From: Halorussus halobius
Lineage (GTDB): Archaea; Halobacteriota; Halobacteria; Halobacteriales; Haladaptataceae
Assembly: GCF_004765805.1 (NCBI RefSeq)
Contig: NZ_ML219773.1
Coordinates: forward strand, 1,273,887 to 1,337,886
DNA length: 64,000 nt
Direction of reading: 5' to 3'
The position numbers and the translations under genes were made by a program. The notes beneath the pieces were generated by a model, which was given only the letters and a program-made list of their open reading frames with translations, was not told where the DNA came from and did no database searches. Every line of letters starts with the position of its first letter. Position 1 is the first letter of the stretch. Below, one piece after another: positions 1-7,746 of this stretch.

Positions 1-228
1 CTCAGGACCGTCGCAGAGAAACTGGAGGCGGGCGGGTCGGTCACGCTGTCGGCGGGCGACCAGTCGGTGACGCTCGACCCGCCGACGGAGCCGACCTTCG
101 AGGTGAAAGCCGAGCGCGAGACGCCCGGCGGTGGCGGCCCGGGCGAACTCAGCGTGGAGTTCGAGCTGGAGTGGGACGAGGACGCGAGCGGTGCCGACGG
201 GTCGGACGCGTCGCTCGACATCGAGTGA
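1..228 (+). CDS. amphi-Trp domain protein, C-terminal part
   Basis: The first 75 codons in frame 1 are open and end in TGA; the start lies outside the window. The visible product has a short amphipathic segment (TVAEKLEAGGSVTLSAGD), a strand ending in LDPPTEPTFEV and a Trp-containing acidic strand (VEFELEWDED). This order matches the amphi-Trp domain, a small family common in haloarchaea whose function is unknown. The acidic tail (DASGADGSDASLDIE) is typical of halophile proteins. The family call is by recognition of the pattern and is fairly secure; the biological role is not known. Confidence 0.75.
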   Translation, partial: LRTVAEKLEAGGSVTLSAGDQSVTLDPPTEPTFEVKAERETPGGGGPGELSVEFELEWDEDASGADGSDASLDIE

Positions 229-537
229 GTCGTTCGCGGACGGTTACCAGTCGCCAGCGTGTAGCAGCGCCGCCGAGTAATCGAGCCACGGACCCGTCGC
301 TACGAGTCGTGAAAACGGATATGGAAAGGAAAGCGGAACGCGCGGGGGTGAAAACGCCCCGCGAGACCGCTTGCCGCCCTGAATTGGTCCCCGCTGACGC
401 TTCGGCCCTCCAAGCGAAGCGTCAACTGAACCAAGCCGCCCTAGCACCTTAAAGCTAACGTCCTCGGTGACGCGCACCGGTTTCGGAGCGAAACCGCAGT
501 CTCCGACCGGGAGACGCCACCCTGTCCCCGTCGGCCG
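229..537. other. intergenic region without a supported gene
   Basis: About 310 bp between the amphi-Trp gene and the next small gene. Possible reading frames here give Arg/Ser-rich products without the acidic composition of the neighbours, so I do not call a gene. It contains the strong stem-loop described separately at 384-434. A TTTAAG box on the minus strand near 449-454 could act as a TATA box for a small leftward RNA. Confidence 0.5.
384..434 (-). ncRNA. candidate structured RNA or small palindromic element
   Basis: TGACGCTTCG (395-404) pairs perfectly with CGAAGCGTCA (415-424), and outside it TTGGT (384-388) pairs with ACCAA (430-434) across a small internal loop. The stem-loop is flanked by the direct repeat GCCGCCCT at 373-380 and 435-442. 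Read on the minus strand, a TTTAAG box lies just upstream and T-rich runs lie downstream near 300-350, so a small leftward RNA is possible. The flanking 8-bp direct repeats would equally fit a tiny inserted palindromic element with a target duplication. Neither reading is proven. Confidence 0.3.
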
Positions 538-684
538 TCAGATGTGTTCTTCCTCCAACGCCCATCCGAGCGCACGCTTGTAGTACGTGAACATCTGACG
601 GACGCCCTCGTGGCGCATCTCCTCGTCGTCGAGGTGCTCTTTCAGGAACTCGTACTGCTCGCGAATCTCCTCCTCGTCTCGCAT
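538..684 (-). CDS. small conserved haloarchaeal protein (48 aa)
   Basis: The reading frame is open further upstream, but the acidic, well-behaved part begins at MRDEEEIREQYEFL, so I place the start there. The 48-residue product is charged and probably all-helical (EEEIREQYEFLKEHLDDEEM then a second helix with YYKRALGWALEEE). There is no signal peptide or membrane segment. It lies 97 bp downstream of the Dna2-like gene on the same strand and could be its last cistron. No function is recognised; a two-helix protein interaction module is only a guess from composition. Confidence 0.55.
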   Translation of the reverse strand: MRDEEEIREQYEFLKEHLDDEEMRHEGVRQMFTYYKRALGWALEEEHI

Positions 685-781
685 GGGCAGCCCTTCGGCT
701 CCCGTGCCTATGAGTCCGGGGGACTCGACCGGCGGCGGCCCGTCTCGCGGTCCGCCCGCCGGCACGCGGGGGCCTGGCCCG

Positions 782-3652
782 TTAGGTCGCCCACTCGACC
801 ATCCGGTCGTAGAACTCGTCGGTCCGCAGGGCCGCCTCGTCGCCGACCAGCACCAGCGACTTCTTGGCGCGGGTCAGCGCCACGTTGATTCGCCGGTAGT
901 CCTCGAAGATGGGGCTATCGAGGTCGTCGGTGGCGACGAACGACACGACGACGACCTCCTTGCTCGACCCCTGAAAGCGGTCCACCGTGTCGACGGTCAC
1001 GCCGTCGGGGGTTCGGCGGCCGATTTCCGCGACCTGCGCGCGGAACGGCGCGATGACCCCGACCTCGGTCGGGTCGACGCCCGCCGCGAGGAACGCCTCG
1101 ACCACGCGGGCCACGCAGTCGGCCTCCTCGGGGTTGGTGTTGCCCTCGGCCCGCCCGTCGGGGTCCACGAACGAGACGCCGCCGTTCCGGAGTTCGGGGG
1201 ACAGTTCGTCGACCGAGACGTCCGGCAGGTCCGCGAGTCGCTGGCCCGCGACCTCGCCGGTCGCCGGGCGCAACTCGCCGTCGTAGAACTCCCGCGAGGC
1301 GAACGACTGGATGCGCTGGCTCATCCGGTACTGGCGGTCGAGCAGCACGCTGGCCTCGGGGTGGGTCTCGACGAGGCGCTCGAACAGCGAGGTCGAGAGG
1401 TCGGTCGCTCCCGGACCGTCGCTCGCGGGCCCGCCCGTCTCGTTCGCGGGTCGAGACGCCGCCGACCTCTCGCGGTCCCTGCTGCCCGACCGGACCACGG
1501 GCGGCAACTGTTCGTGGTCGCCCACGAGGACGAACCGGTCGGCGAGGTTGACCGCCGCCAGCGTCGCGGGTTCGGTGAGCTGCGAGGCCTCGTCGACCAG
1601 CGCGACGTCGAACGACTGTTCGCGCATCACGCGGGACCCGCAGGTCGCGGTCGTCGCGGCCACGACGCTTGCCTCCCGTAGCTCCGCCGCGCGCTCGCCG
1701 GGGTCGCCCGCTTGCTCCAGTCGGAGGTCCTGCATGTCCTCGCGGACGCCGCTCTCGGTCCCGACCCGGACGAGGTCGGCGGTTTCACCGCCTCCGTTTC
1801 GTTGCGCCTCCGCCGCAACGCCGTCTTCGAACCCCTGGTCGCGCAGGGCTTCGAGCGCGTTGTCCACCGCGCGGTTGGTGAACGCCGAGAGGAGGACCCT
1901 GTTCCCGTCCTCGACCAGCGCACGAATCGTCCGCGCGATGGTGTAGGTCTTGCCGGTGCCCGGCGGGCCGTGGACCAGCGCGAAGTCCTCGGCGTCGACC
2001 GCGAGGTTCACCGCCTCGTTCTGGGCCTCGTTGTTGTCGACGTAGGTCGGGTCGTCGTCTCGGGGGTCCTCGGCAAACTCGGGGTCCTCGCGGCCGAACA
2101 GCACGTCCTTCCGTCGGGGGTCGCCCTTGAGCAGGAAGTCGTGGAGCGCGGTGAGCATCCGGTCGGCCGACAGCTCGGAGGGGTAGACGTCGAGTCGCCG
2201 CACGGCCACCGGTTCGTCGGCGGTGACGACGACTTCCTCGTCTAAGCGCTCGACTCTCGCCAACTCGGCGTGACCGTTCACGGGGTCGCCGTCGCTGGCC
2301 AGCACCACGTCGCCCTCCCGAATCTTCGAGACGGCTCCGCCGGTCCGGTCGGCGCGTAGCTCCCACCGACCGCCGTCGAGTTGGCGGCGACCGGCGGGTT
2401 CGAGGTCGACCAGCGCGCGGTCGTCGTCGGCGCGCTCGGCGGCGGTCTGCTCCCAGAGCTTGGCGTACTCGCGGTGGGTCGCCCGGCGCTCGTCCTCTAT
2501 CAGTCGGTAGAGGCGGTCGAAGTACTCGCGCTCGGCCTCGGGGATGGCCTCGCCGATCTGGCCCGCTTTGGACTCTTGGTCGAGCCGGCCTGACACCACC
2601 ATGCAGGTGTCCTGCTCGAAGCAGTACTCGCAGGTCGCGTCGGCCTCGTACCCCGTGGGCACGTCCGAGTCGTACTCCATGGCGGCGATTTCGTTGCGCG
2701 TTCGCACCACGAACTTCAGGAGGCCGTCGCCGATGGAAAACTCCTTGGCGGGCGAGAGGTCGCCGTCGGCCTCGCTCCGGTCGAGCGCGCTGTTTTTGGT
2801 GTACAGCAGCGTGCCGGTGTCGACCGGCACGCCCTTCTCCTCCAGGAGGAGCCCGTAGCAGGCCGCCTGAATCTTGTCCTGAAACCGGGGGTCGCGCTTG
2901 AGGTTCTTGCCGGTCTTGAGTTCGACCGGCATTCCGCGCCGGAGCGCGTCGGCCCGGCCCTTGATGCCGAACCGCTCGCTGATGAGCGTCTGCTCGCTCC
3001 GCCAGTCGTCCTCCTCGGTCAGCGCGCCCTGTTGGAGCCAGCCCTCGATTGCGCTGGCGTTCTGGCGCACCTCCTCGGCGACTTCCTCGCGCTCGCGTCC
3101 CAGCAGTCCGAGTTCGAGGCCGGCCTCGCCGACGCGTTCCTCGATGGACTCGTCCAAGTCACGACCGCGGAGCAGGTCGCCGAACACCTCGTGGACGATG
3201 GTCCCCTTGACCACGGGGTACGCCAGCGGGACGCCCGAGAGCTTGTTGAGGTAGTACATGCGCGGGCACTGGACCCACGACCGGACGTCGGTCACGTCCA
3301 CCAGAAAGGCGGGCTCGACCACGACGTACGAGTCCCCGCCGGTGGCGTAGGTGGTCTCGCCCCGGTACTCGTCGGTCTCGACCTCGGTCACCAGCAGTTC
3401 CATTCCGGGTTCGAGCAGGGCGGCGCTCTCGGTCCACTTGCCCCACAGCGTGACGCGCCTGTCGCCGTCCTCGGCGCGGACCGTGACCTCGGCGAGGTCG
3501 CGCTCGCCGTACTGCGTGTCGACGGTCTTTGGTTCGCCCGCCTCGACGACTTCGCCCCGTACGTTCACGGGAACCGGTTGCGCGCGCCGGTAGAAAATCC
3601 CGTCGGTCCTCGGGGTCGGGTTCGACGGTCGGAGGTCACTGGCGCTCCGCAC
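782..3652 (-). CDS. Dna2-like nuclease-helicase (PD-(D/E)XK plus SF1 helicase)
   Basis: A 956-residue fusion of a Cas4/RecB-type nuclease and a superfamily 1 helicase, the organisation of archaeal Dna2 proteins that process DNA ends and flaps. An N-terminal OB-like segment precedes the nuclease, whose iron-sulfur cysteines are seen in WVQCPRMYYL and later CEYCFEQDTC, with catalytic residues in KGRADAL and PVELKTG. The helicase half has Walker A GPPGTGKT, motif II VDEASQ, QYRMSQ, DRFQGSSKE and the final ALTRAKKSLVLVGD. Conserved sequence starts near VNVRGEVVEAGEP, so a GTG at 3568 is a plausible alternative start to the upstream ATG. Family assignment is secure; the choice of start is not. Confidence 0.85.
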   Translation of the reverse strand: MRSASDLRPSNPTPRTDGIFYRRAQPVPVNVRGEVVEAGEPKTVDTQYGERDLAEVTVRAEDGDRRVTLWGKWTESAALLEPGMELLVTEVETDEYRGETTYATGGDSYVVVEPAFLVDVTDVRSWVQCPRMYYLNKLSGVPLAYPVVKGTIVHEVFGDLLRGRDLDESIEERVGEAGLELGLLGREREEVAEEVRQNASAIEGWLQQGALTEEDDWRSEQTLISERFGIKGRADALRRGMPVELKTGKNLKRDPRFQDKIQAACYGLLLEEKGVPVDTGTLLYTKNSALDRSEADGDLSPAKEFSIGDGLLKFVVRTRNEIAAMEYDSDVPTGYEADATCEYCFEQDTCMVVSGRLDQESKAGQIGEAIPEAEREYFDRLYRLIEDERRATHREYAKLWEQTAAERADDDRALVDLEPAGRRQLDGGRWELRADRTGGAVSKIREGDVVLASDGDPVNGHAELARVERLDEEVVVTADEPVAVRRLDVYPSELSADRMLTALHDFLLKGDPRRKDVLFGREDPEFAEDPRDDDPTYVDNNEAQNEAVNLAVDAEDFALVHGPPGTGKTYTIARTIRALVEDGNRVLLSAFTNRAVDNALEALRDQGFEDGVAAEAQRNGGGETADLVRVGTESGVREDMQDLRLEQAGDPGERAAELREASVVAATTATCGSRVMREQSFDVALVDEASQLTEPATLAAVNLADRFVLVGDHEQLPPVVRSGSRDRERSAASRPANETGGPASDGPGATDLSTSLFERLVETHPEASVLLDRQYRMSQRIQSFASREFYDGELRPATGEVAGQRLADLPDVSVDELSPELRNGGVSFVDPDGRAEGNTNPEEADCVARVVEAFLAAGVDPTEVGVIAPFRAQVAEIGRRTPDGVTVDTVDRFQGSSKEVVVVSFVATDDLDSPIFEDYRRINVALTRAKKSLVLVGDEAALRTDEFYDRMVEWAT

Positions 3653-3666
3653 GCAGTCGACGGACG

Positions 3667-3809
3667 TTCCACGTCAACTGTCCAGTCAGGCGCGCTGGCG
3701 CGACCCGCGAGTGGTCGCGCCAACTGCGCGAGGGAGGGGCGCGCTCGTGCGCCCCGAGGCTGGGGAGGCGTGAGGCTCCCGCTGGGCGGTCGCGGTTGCG
3801 GTCACTCAT
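3667..3809 (-). repeat. dispersed two-hairpin element, copy A
   Basis: Read on the minus strand it shows CCTCACGCCTCCCCAGCCTC, then a first hairpin (GGGGCGC / GCGCCCC), then a second hairpin TGGCGCGACC / GGTCGCGCCA (3713-3722 with 3696-3705), then CAGCGCGC and a GACGTGGAA tail. A 14-nt insertion separates the last two blocks. Copies B, C, D and decayed E elsewhere in the window share this order. Confidence 0.75.
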
Positions 3810-3817
3810 CGGCTCAA

Positions 3818-3879
3818 GCAGTAGCTAGCTTCTTCGCATCGTCTCCAGCTGTTTCAGGACGGACGAGGCTAGCTACTGC
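3818..3879. repeat. GTAGCTAGC inverted repeat between copies A and B
   Basis: GCAGTAGCTAGC (3818-3829) and GCTAGCTACTGC (3868-3879) are perfect 12-bp inverted arms separated by 38 nt. A homologous structure precedes copy C at 47481-47560, with related loop sequence (TTTC followed by GGACGAG or GGACGGACGA). It sits at the centre of the larger inverted structure formed by copies A and B. Function unknown; it resembles an end or a transcription-stopping palindrome. Confidence 0.75.
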
Positions 3880-3887
3880 CTCGACAT

Positions 3888-4022
3888 ATGAGAACCGCAC
3901 CGCTCAGCACCGCGACCGCGAACCTCACGCCTCCCCAGCCTCCTCCCTCACTTCGTTCGGTCGTCCCTCGCGCGAGTTGGCGCGACCACTTGCGGGTCGC
4001 ACCAGCGCGCGCCGACGTGGAA
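3888..4022 (+). repeat. dispersed two-hairpin element, copy B
   Basis: Same order as copy A but on the plus strand: ACCGCGACCGCGAACCTCAC, CGCCTCCCCAGCCTC, a degenerated first hairpin, the second hairpin TTGGCGCGACC / GGGTCGCACCA, then CCAGCGCGCGCCGACGTGGA. It is inverted relative to copy A, so the two could pair to form a long cruciform. Confidence 0.75.
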
Positions 4023-4168
4023 GATAAGAGCCAGTGCGCGCCGGACGCACCAGTTCTTGAAAGCGCGCCGAATGGAACCACGTTTGACAGCGCACACCGC
4101 CCGCGACAATCGAGCCGTCCCGCGTAGAGAGCGACCGTGTTTTGTGGCGCGCGCTCGAACGAGCGAGC

Positions 4169-4921
4169 ATGAAGGTTCGCGGCCAGCGCGAGTGTGGGGA
4201 CTGTGGCGCGCGGTGGTCCTACTACGACACCGGGAGCGTCGAGTGTCCCGACTGCGGGAGCCTCCGGAGCGTCGGCGTCGACGACGAGCGCCGGCTTCAC
4301 ACCGACAGCCCCGCCGAGTTCGACCTGAGCGAAGCGCGCGAACTGGTCGACGCCAAACCCCTGCGAGAGGTCGCCGACCGCGCGGGCGAGGTCGCTCGCG
4401 CCTACGTCCGCCAGCGCGGGTTCGTCCGTGGCGGCGACCTGCTCGCACTCGACGACACCTATCTCGCCGCGCAGGAACTCCGCCACGCGGCCGACGTGGT
4501 GCGGCGCGGACTCGACGTGAGCGACGACGAGGAGTGGTACTTCCTCGAACTCCTCCGGAGCGCCGACGCCGAGGACGGCCCGACCCGGCCCGCGTCCGAC
4601 GAAGTTCCGGCGTCGATGCATCCGATTCGCGGGCTGGCGGCCGCCGACGCCGCCGGGGAGTACCGGAGCGAGATGAGCGACTGGCTCGACGCGGCGGCCG
4701 ACGACGCGAGCGCCGGGACGGGCGTCGACGCGCAGGCCGCCCGGAACGCGCTGGCGACGCTCGAAACCCACGTTAAGCGCGTGCGGGCGCTGGAGGGCGA
4801 CGTGGAGCCGGCCACCGCCGACCGTCTCGTGGCGGCCGCTCGGGACGTGGGACGATACCTCCGCGAAGCCGACGCGGACGCGCTGGCGAGCGCCCGCGAC
4901 CGGTTCGACCGACTGGCGTGA
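4169..4921 (+). CDS. zinc-ribbon protein, DUF7117-like (250 aa)
   Basis: The start is set at MKVRGQRECGDCGARW because the zinc ribbon is the conserved N-terminus; the open frame extends nine codons further upstream. Four cysteines form CGDCGARW and CPDCGSLR, a TFIIB-type zinc ribbon, followed by a mostly helical acidic region of about 200 residues with no catalytic motif. The pattern matches a haloarchaeal family annotated DUF7117. Its role is unknown; a nucleic-acid or protein interaction is suggested only by the ribbon. It stands alone between repeat-rich DNA and a convergent aminotransferase gene. Confidence 0.75.
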   Translation: MKVRGQRECGDCGARWSYYDTGSVECPDCGSLRSVGVDDERRLHTDSPAEFDLSEARELVDAKPLREVADRAGEVARAYVRQRGFVRGGDLLALDDTYLAAQELRHAADVVRRGLDVSDDEEWYFLELLRSADAEDGPTRPASDEVPASMHPIRGLAAADAAGEYRSEMSDWLDAAADDASAGTGVDAQAARNALATLETHVKRVRALEGDVEPATADRLVAAARDVGRYLREADADALASARDRFDRLA

Positions 4922-4966
4922 GCGGCGCGGTCGGCGAACGGCTCCGTCCTACCGAACGGCTCCGTC

Positions 4967-6088
4967 CTACCGAATCGCCTCGGTCGCCCCGCGCATGACC
5001 TCGATGGCCTCCTTCAGCGTCTCGAGGTCGGTCGCGTACGAGATGCGGGCGTGGCCCGCGCCGTGGTCGCCGAAGGCCTCGCCCGGCACGACCACGACGC
5101 CCCGGTCGATGACCTCGTCGACCCAGCCGTCGGGAACCTCGGGCATGGCGTAGAACGCGCCCTTCGGGGTCGGGCAGTCGATTCCCATGTCGGCGAAGCC
5201 GTCGAGCAACACGTCCCGGCGCTCCTCGAACGCGGCGACCATCTCCTCGACGGGCTCTTGGGGCCCGGCGAGGGCGGCCTCGGCCGCGAACTGCGCCGGG
5301 GCCGAGGCGCAGGCCTGCGCGTACTGGTGGACCCGGAGCATGCGCTCGATGCGGCGCTCGCTCGCGGCGACCCAGCCCAGCCGCCAGCCCGTCATCGAGT
5401 AGGTCTTCGAGCAGGCGTTGACCACGACCACGTTGTCCGACTCGGCGAACTCCATCGGCGAGTGGTGGTCGCCCTCGAAGACGATGTGTTCGTACACCTC
5501 GTCGGAGAGACAGAGCACGTCGTGTTCGTCGGCGATGCGTGCGAACTCCCGCACGTCTTCCTCGCTCTGGACCGCGCCGGTCGGGTTCCCCGGGCTGTTG
5601 ACCACGAACGCGGCGGTGTCCTCGGTGATCGCGTCCTCGACCGCTCCGGGGTCGAGCGTCAGGTCCTCGCGTAGCGCCACGGGAACGGGTTCGCCGCCCG
5701 CGAGTCGGGTCAGCGCGTCGTAGGCGACGAAGCCGGGGTCGGGGATGAGGACCTCCTCGCCCGCGTCGACGTGGGCTTCGAGCGCGAGGTGGAGCGCCTC
5801 GCTCCCGCCGGCCGTGGCGATGACGTCCGCCGGGTCGACCGAGAGGTCGTTGTCCCGCTCGTGTTTCGCGCTGATGGCCTCCCGAAGCTCCCGGGTCCCC
5901 TTGTTCGAGGTGTAGGCGTCGGCCTCGCCCGCCTCAATTGCCTCGACTGCGGCCTGCCGGGCGTGTTCGGGCGTGGGGAAGTCGGGCTGGCCCAGTCCCA
6001 GGTTGATGGCGTCGTCGCCCGCCGCCTCGAACACTTCGCGGATGCCGCTGATCGAGACCTGCTCGACTCTGTCGGAGAAGCCGGTCAT
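4967..6088 (-). CDS. PLP-dependent class I aminotransferase (aspartate type)
   Basis: A 373-residue fold-type I aminotransferase of normal length. The PLP lysine is in NACSKTYSMTGWRLGW, preceded by the conserved SPGNPTG loop and LSDEVYEHI. GQPDFPTPEHA near the N-terminus is the substrate-binding signature of the aspartate/aromatic subgroup. It should transfer the amino group of an amino acid to 2-oxoglutarate in the cytoplasm; exact substrate cannot be told from sequence. The start is backed by a TATA-like AAGTATTATC on the minus strand upstream. It is followed on the same strand by nothing closely spaced. Confidence 0.85.
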   Translation of the reverse strand: MTGFSDRVEQVSISGIREVFEAAGDDAINLGLGQPDFPTPEHARQAAVEAIEAGEADAYTSNKGTRELREAISAKHERDNDLSVDPADVIATAGGSEALHLALEAHVDAGEEVLIPDPGFVAYDALTRLAGGEPVPVALREDLTLDPGAVEDAITEDTAAFVVNSPGNPTGAVQSEEDVREFARIADEHDVLCLSDEVYEHIVFEGDHHSPMEFAESDNVVVVNACSKTYSMTGWRLGWVAASERRIERMLRVHQYAQACASAPAQFAAEAALAGPQEPVEEMVAAFEERRDVLLDGFADMGIDCPTPKGAFYAMPEVPDGWVDEVIDRGVVVVPGEAFGDHGAGHARISYATDLETLKEAIEVMRGATEAIR

Positions 6089-6139
6089 GGCCGGGAGTGT
6101 GAGGGCTGTGATGATAATACTTGATGTTCCGGAGGTGAC

Positions 6140-6161
6140 CGACCCCGAACCACTGCGATAG
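6140..6161 (+). repeat. 22-nt near-duplicate motif, left copy
   Basis: CGACCCCGAACCACTGCGATAG here closely matches CGACCCGAAATCACTGCGATAG at 7397-7418. The pair brackets the XRE-CBS and DUF555 genes. I see no coding role in either place. Confidence 0.5.
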
Positions 6162-6163
6162 GA

Positions 6164-6703
6164 TTAGGACAACCGCGCCGCGATGTCGGCCTCCGTGATG
6201 ATGCCGACGGTCTCGCCGCGCTCGGTGACGACGACCGCCTTGTGGTGGCCCAGGTCGGTGCTGAGTTCGTCCAGCGTCGCGGTCCGGGACTTGGTCGGGA
6301 AGCTCTCGCCCATGAACTCCCGGACGGGCTGGTCGCGGGCGTCCTCGCCCACGCTCATCAGGTCCTCGAAGCTGATCGAGCCGACCGGGATGCCGTCCTT
6401 GATGACCGGGAGCTGGGAGAACCCCTCGTCCTGCATGGTCGAGACCGCCTCGCTCACCGAGTCGTCGGGGTCGACGCTCACGACCGCCTCGTGCATCAGG
6501 TCCTCGGCGCGCACGATGTCGCCTTCCGACTCCGAGAGGGCGTCCACGATGCGCCGGAGCGTCGACAGCCGGGGGTCGACGTCGCCGCCCTCGATGCGGG
6601 CGATGAGCGGCTGGGAGACCTCCGCGCGGTCGGCCAGTTCGCTCTGGGTCAACCCGAGTTCGGTCCGGCGCTCCCGGACGTCCTGGGGCGTCGGCAGTTC
6701 CAT
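6164..6703 (-). CDS. XRE-type HTH regulator with two CBS domains
   Basis: The 179-residue protein begins with an XRE helix-turn-helix (residues about 10-55: RTELGLTQSELADRAEVSQP then LIARIEGGDVDPRLSTLRRI) followed by a Bateman pair of CBS motifs (AEDLMHEAVVSVDPDDSVSE and PVREFMGESFPTKSRTATLD). CBS pairs usually bind adenylate nucleotides, so the protein probably couples an energy signal to DNA binding. A TATA-like CTTTATCT about 27 nt before the ATG suggests a leaderless transcript, with an inverted repeat between the two. Family is secure; target genes are unknown, although autoregulation is plausible. Confidence 0.88.
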   Translation of the reverse strand: MELPTPQDVRERRTELGLTQSELADRAEVSQPLIARIEGGDVDPRLSTLRRIVDALSESEGDIVRAEDLMHEAVVSVDPDDSVSEAVSTMQDEGFSQLPVIKDGIPVGSISFEDLMSVGEDARDQPVREFMGESFPTKSRTATLDELSTDLGHHKAVVVTERGETVGIITEADIAARLS

Positions 6704-6711
6704 GCCATCCG

Positions 6712-6725
6712 ATAACTACTGGTTA
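6712..6725 (-). promoter_or_regulatory. candidate operator of the XRE-CBS gene
   Basis: ATAAC (6712-6716) and GTTAT (6721-6725) form an inverted repeat with a 4-nt spacer between the TATA-like box (6727-6734, minus strand CTTTATCT) and the start codon. Binding there would block the initiation site of a leaderless transcript. Confidence 0.45.
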
Positions 6726-6761
6726 TAGATAAAGCTTCGGACTGCGATTCGCGGCGAGGGA

Positions 6762-7142
6762 CTACTCGCCCTCGTCGCCGAACTCCACGTCCTCCTCGTC
6801 CTCGTACTCGATGGTCTCGACCACTTCGAGGGGGACGTCCCGGAGCGCGCCGCCGACCTCGCTCTTGGCGATGCGCTGGGCGTGCTCCTCGCCCTCGGCG
6901 TTGAAGACCTTCATTTCGAGGAGGAGGCCGACGAGCGAGGTGCCGGCTGCGATGAACGCCGCGTCGAACGGTTCGCCGCAGGCCGGGCACGGCGTCGCGC
7001 CGACCTCGACCTCGACGTAGTCCATGTCCTGGTCGTTCAACCGCTTGCCGGCCTCGCTGACCGCGACGCCGATGGCGTCGTCGACGTCCTCGACGTCCCG
7101 AACCAGCCACGCCGCCTCCATCGCAACGAGATAGTTGCTCAT
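6762..7142 (-). CDS. DUF555 / UPF0212 family protein
   Basis: Start placed at MSNYLVAMEAAWLVRDVEDV, the conserved family beginning; the frame is open upstream but composition there is not acidic. The 126-residue product has a single CPACGEPFDAAFI zinc-like motif and an acidic tail rich in Glu and Asp. It matches the archaeal UPF0212 (DUF555) family, conserved in haloarchaea and methanogens and of unknown function. It reads toward the XRE-CBS gene with 58 bp between them, so the two may share transcription. Confidence 0.82.
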   Translation of the reverse strand: MSNYLVAMEAAWLVRDVEDVDDAIGVAVSEAGKRLNDQDMDYVEVEVGATPCPACGEPFDAAFIAAGTSLVGLLLEMKVFNAEGEEHAQRIAKSEVGGALRDVPLEVVETIEYEDEEDVEFGDEGE

Positions 7143-7491
7143 ACTCGCCGGTCGTTCCGAGAGGGTTCGTTCTTTTTGGTTTCGGCCCGGCGCTCGCGCG
7201 CCCGGCCAGTCGCGGAACTGCGCTGCCCGACTCGCGGGTCGGTCAACGACCGCGAGTCGGGCGCGCACGTGAGCCGGATAATCCCCATAAGTTATGCGTA
7301 CGCCCGACGTCGCCAGTTCGACGCCTACGTTCGCGCGCCACCGAGTCCTGCCCTCGTTGGACGTTCCGCAAGTGGAATTGAATCGCACGACGGGAGCGAC
7401 CCGAAATCACTGCGATAGATAATTATGTAATCTGAATTCAGCAATTCTTATACGTACGGTTGGCCGAGGGCCGTTCGAGGTACGAACCCCG
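7143..7491. other. intergenic region with divergent promoters
   Basis: About 350 bp between the leftward DUF555 gene and a rightward small gene. It contains an A-rich box upstream of DUF555, an AT-rich patch (about 7415-7450), the right copy of the 22-nt near-duplicate motif, and CTTATACG near 7447, a likely TATA box for the next gene. No gene is supported. Confidence 0.5.
7397..7418 (+). repeat. 22-nt near-duplicate motif, right copy
   Basis: CGACCCGAAATCACTGCGATAG, the partner of the copy at 6140-6161. It is followed directly by AT-rich DNA. Confidence 0.5.
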
Positions 7492-7659
7492 ATGCACACG
7501 CGGCTCACCCGTGCGATACTGTTCGCCCTGTACCAGACTAGCGTCGCGGCCAGCATCGCGTTGCTGCCCCTGGCCGTGCTGACCCGGCGGCTCGGCGTCA
7601 CGCTGCCCGCCCACAGAATCGTGAAGCGACTGGAACACGCGTACGACGCGGCGGTCTGA
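7492..7659 (+). CDS. small membrane-associated protein (55 aa)
   Basis: A short gene reading MHTRLTRAILFALYQTSVAA then a hydrophobic stretch (SIALLPLAVLTRRLGVTLPA) and a basic/acidic tail ending in EHAYDAAV. The hydrophobic core suggests one membrane segment or a re-entrant helix. GAGG lies about 12 nt before the ATG and a TATA-like CTTATACG further upstream. The pattern LFALYQ..LLPLA..TRR.GVTLP..R is one I recognise from other haloarchaea, but the function is unknown. It is transcribed toward psmB and might share regulation with it. Confidence 0.6.
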   Translation: MHTRLTRAILFALYQTSVAASIALLPLAVLTRRLGVTLPAHRIVKRLEHAYDAAV

Positions 7660-7713
7660 CCCGGCTTCTCGCGGACGTTCCACGCACCGTCGAATCGTCT
7701 TCCTGAAGAGTGG

Positions 7714-7722
7714 GATTTATCC
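7714..7722 (+). promoter_or_regulatory. TATA-like box of psmB
   Basis: GATTTATCC is centred about 29 nt before the first ATG of the proteasome gene, the spacing expected for a leaderless haloarchaeal transcript. Confidence 0.5.
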
Positions 7723-7746
7723 GTACTGGCGGCCTACGGTTCGGTA

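Larger units (their letters stand above)
3653..4168. other. non-coding region built of inverted dispersed repeats
   Basis: More than 500 bp without a credible gene. It is largely occupied by two head-to-head copies of the dispersed hairpin element (listed separately), joined by a perfect 12-bp inverted repeat with GTAGCTAGC. The remainder (about 4023-4168) has no recognised feature beyond promoter-like sequence for the following gene. Confidence 0.7.

Noticed and set aside
384..434. Considered as a tRNA or RNase P RNA fragment
   Set aside because: No cloverleaf arms, no TTC-containing T loop with the right spacing, and no conserved RNase P core sequence.
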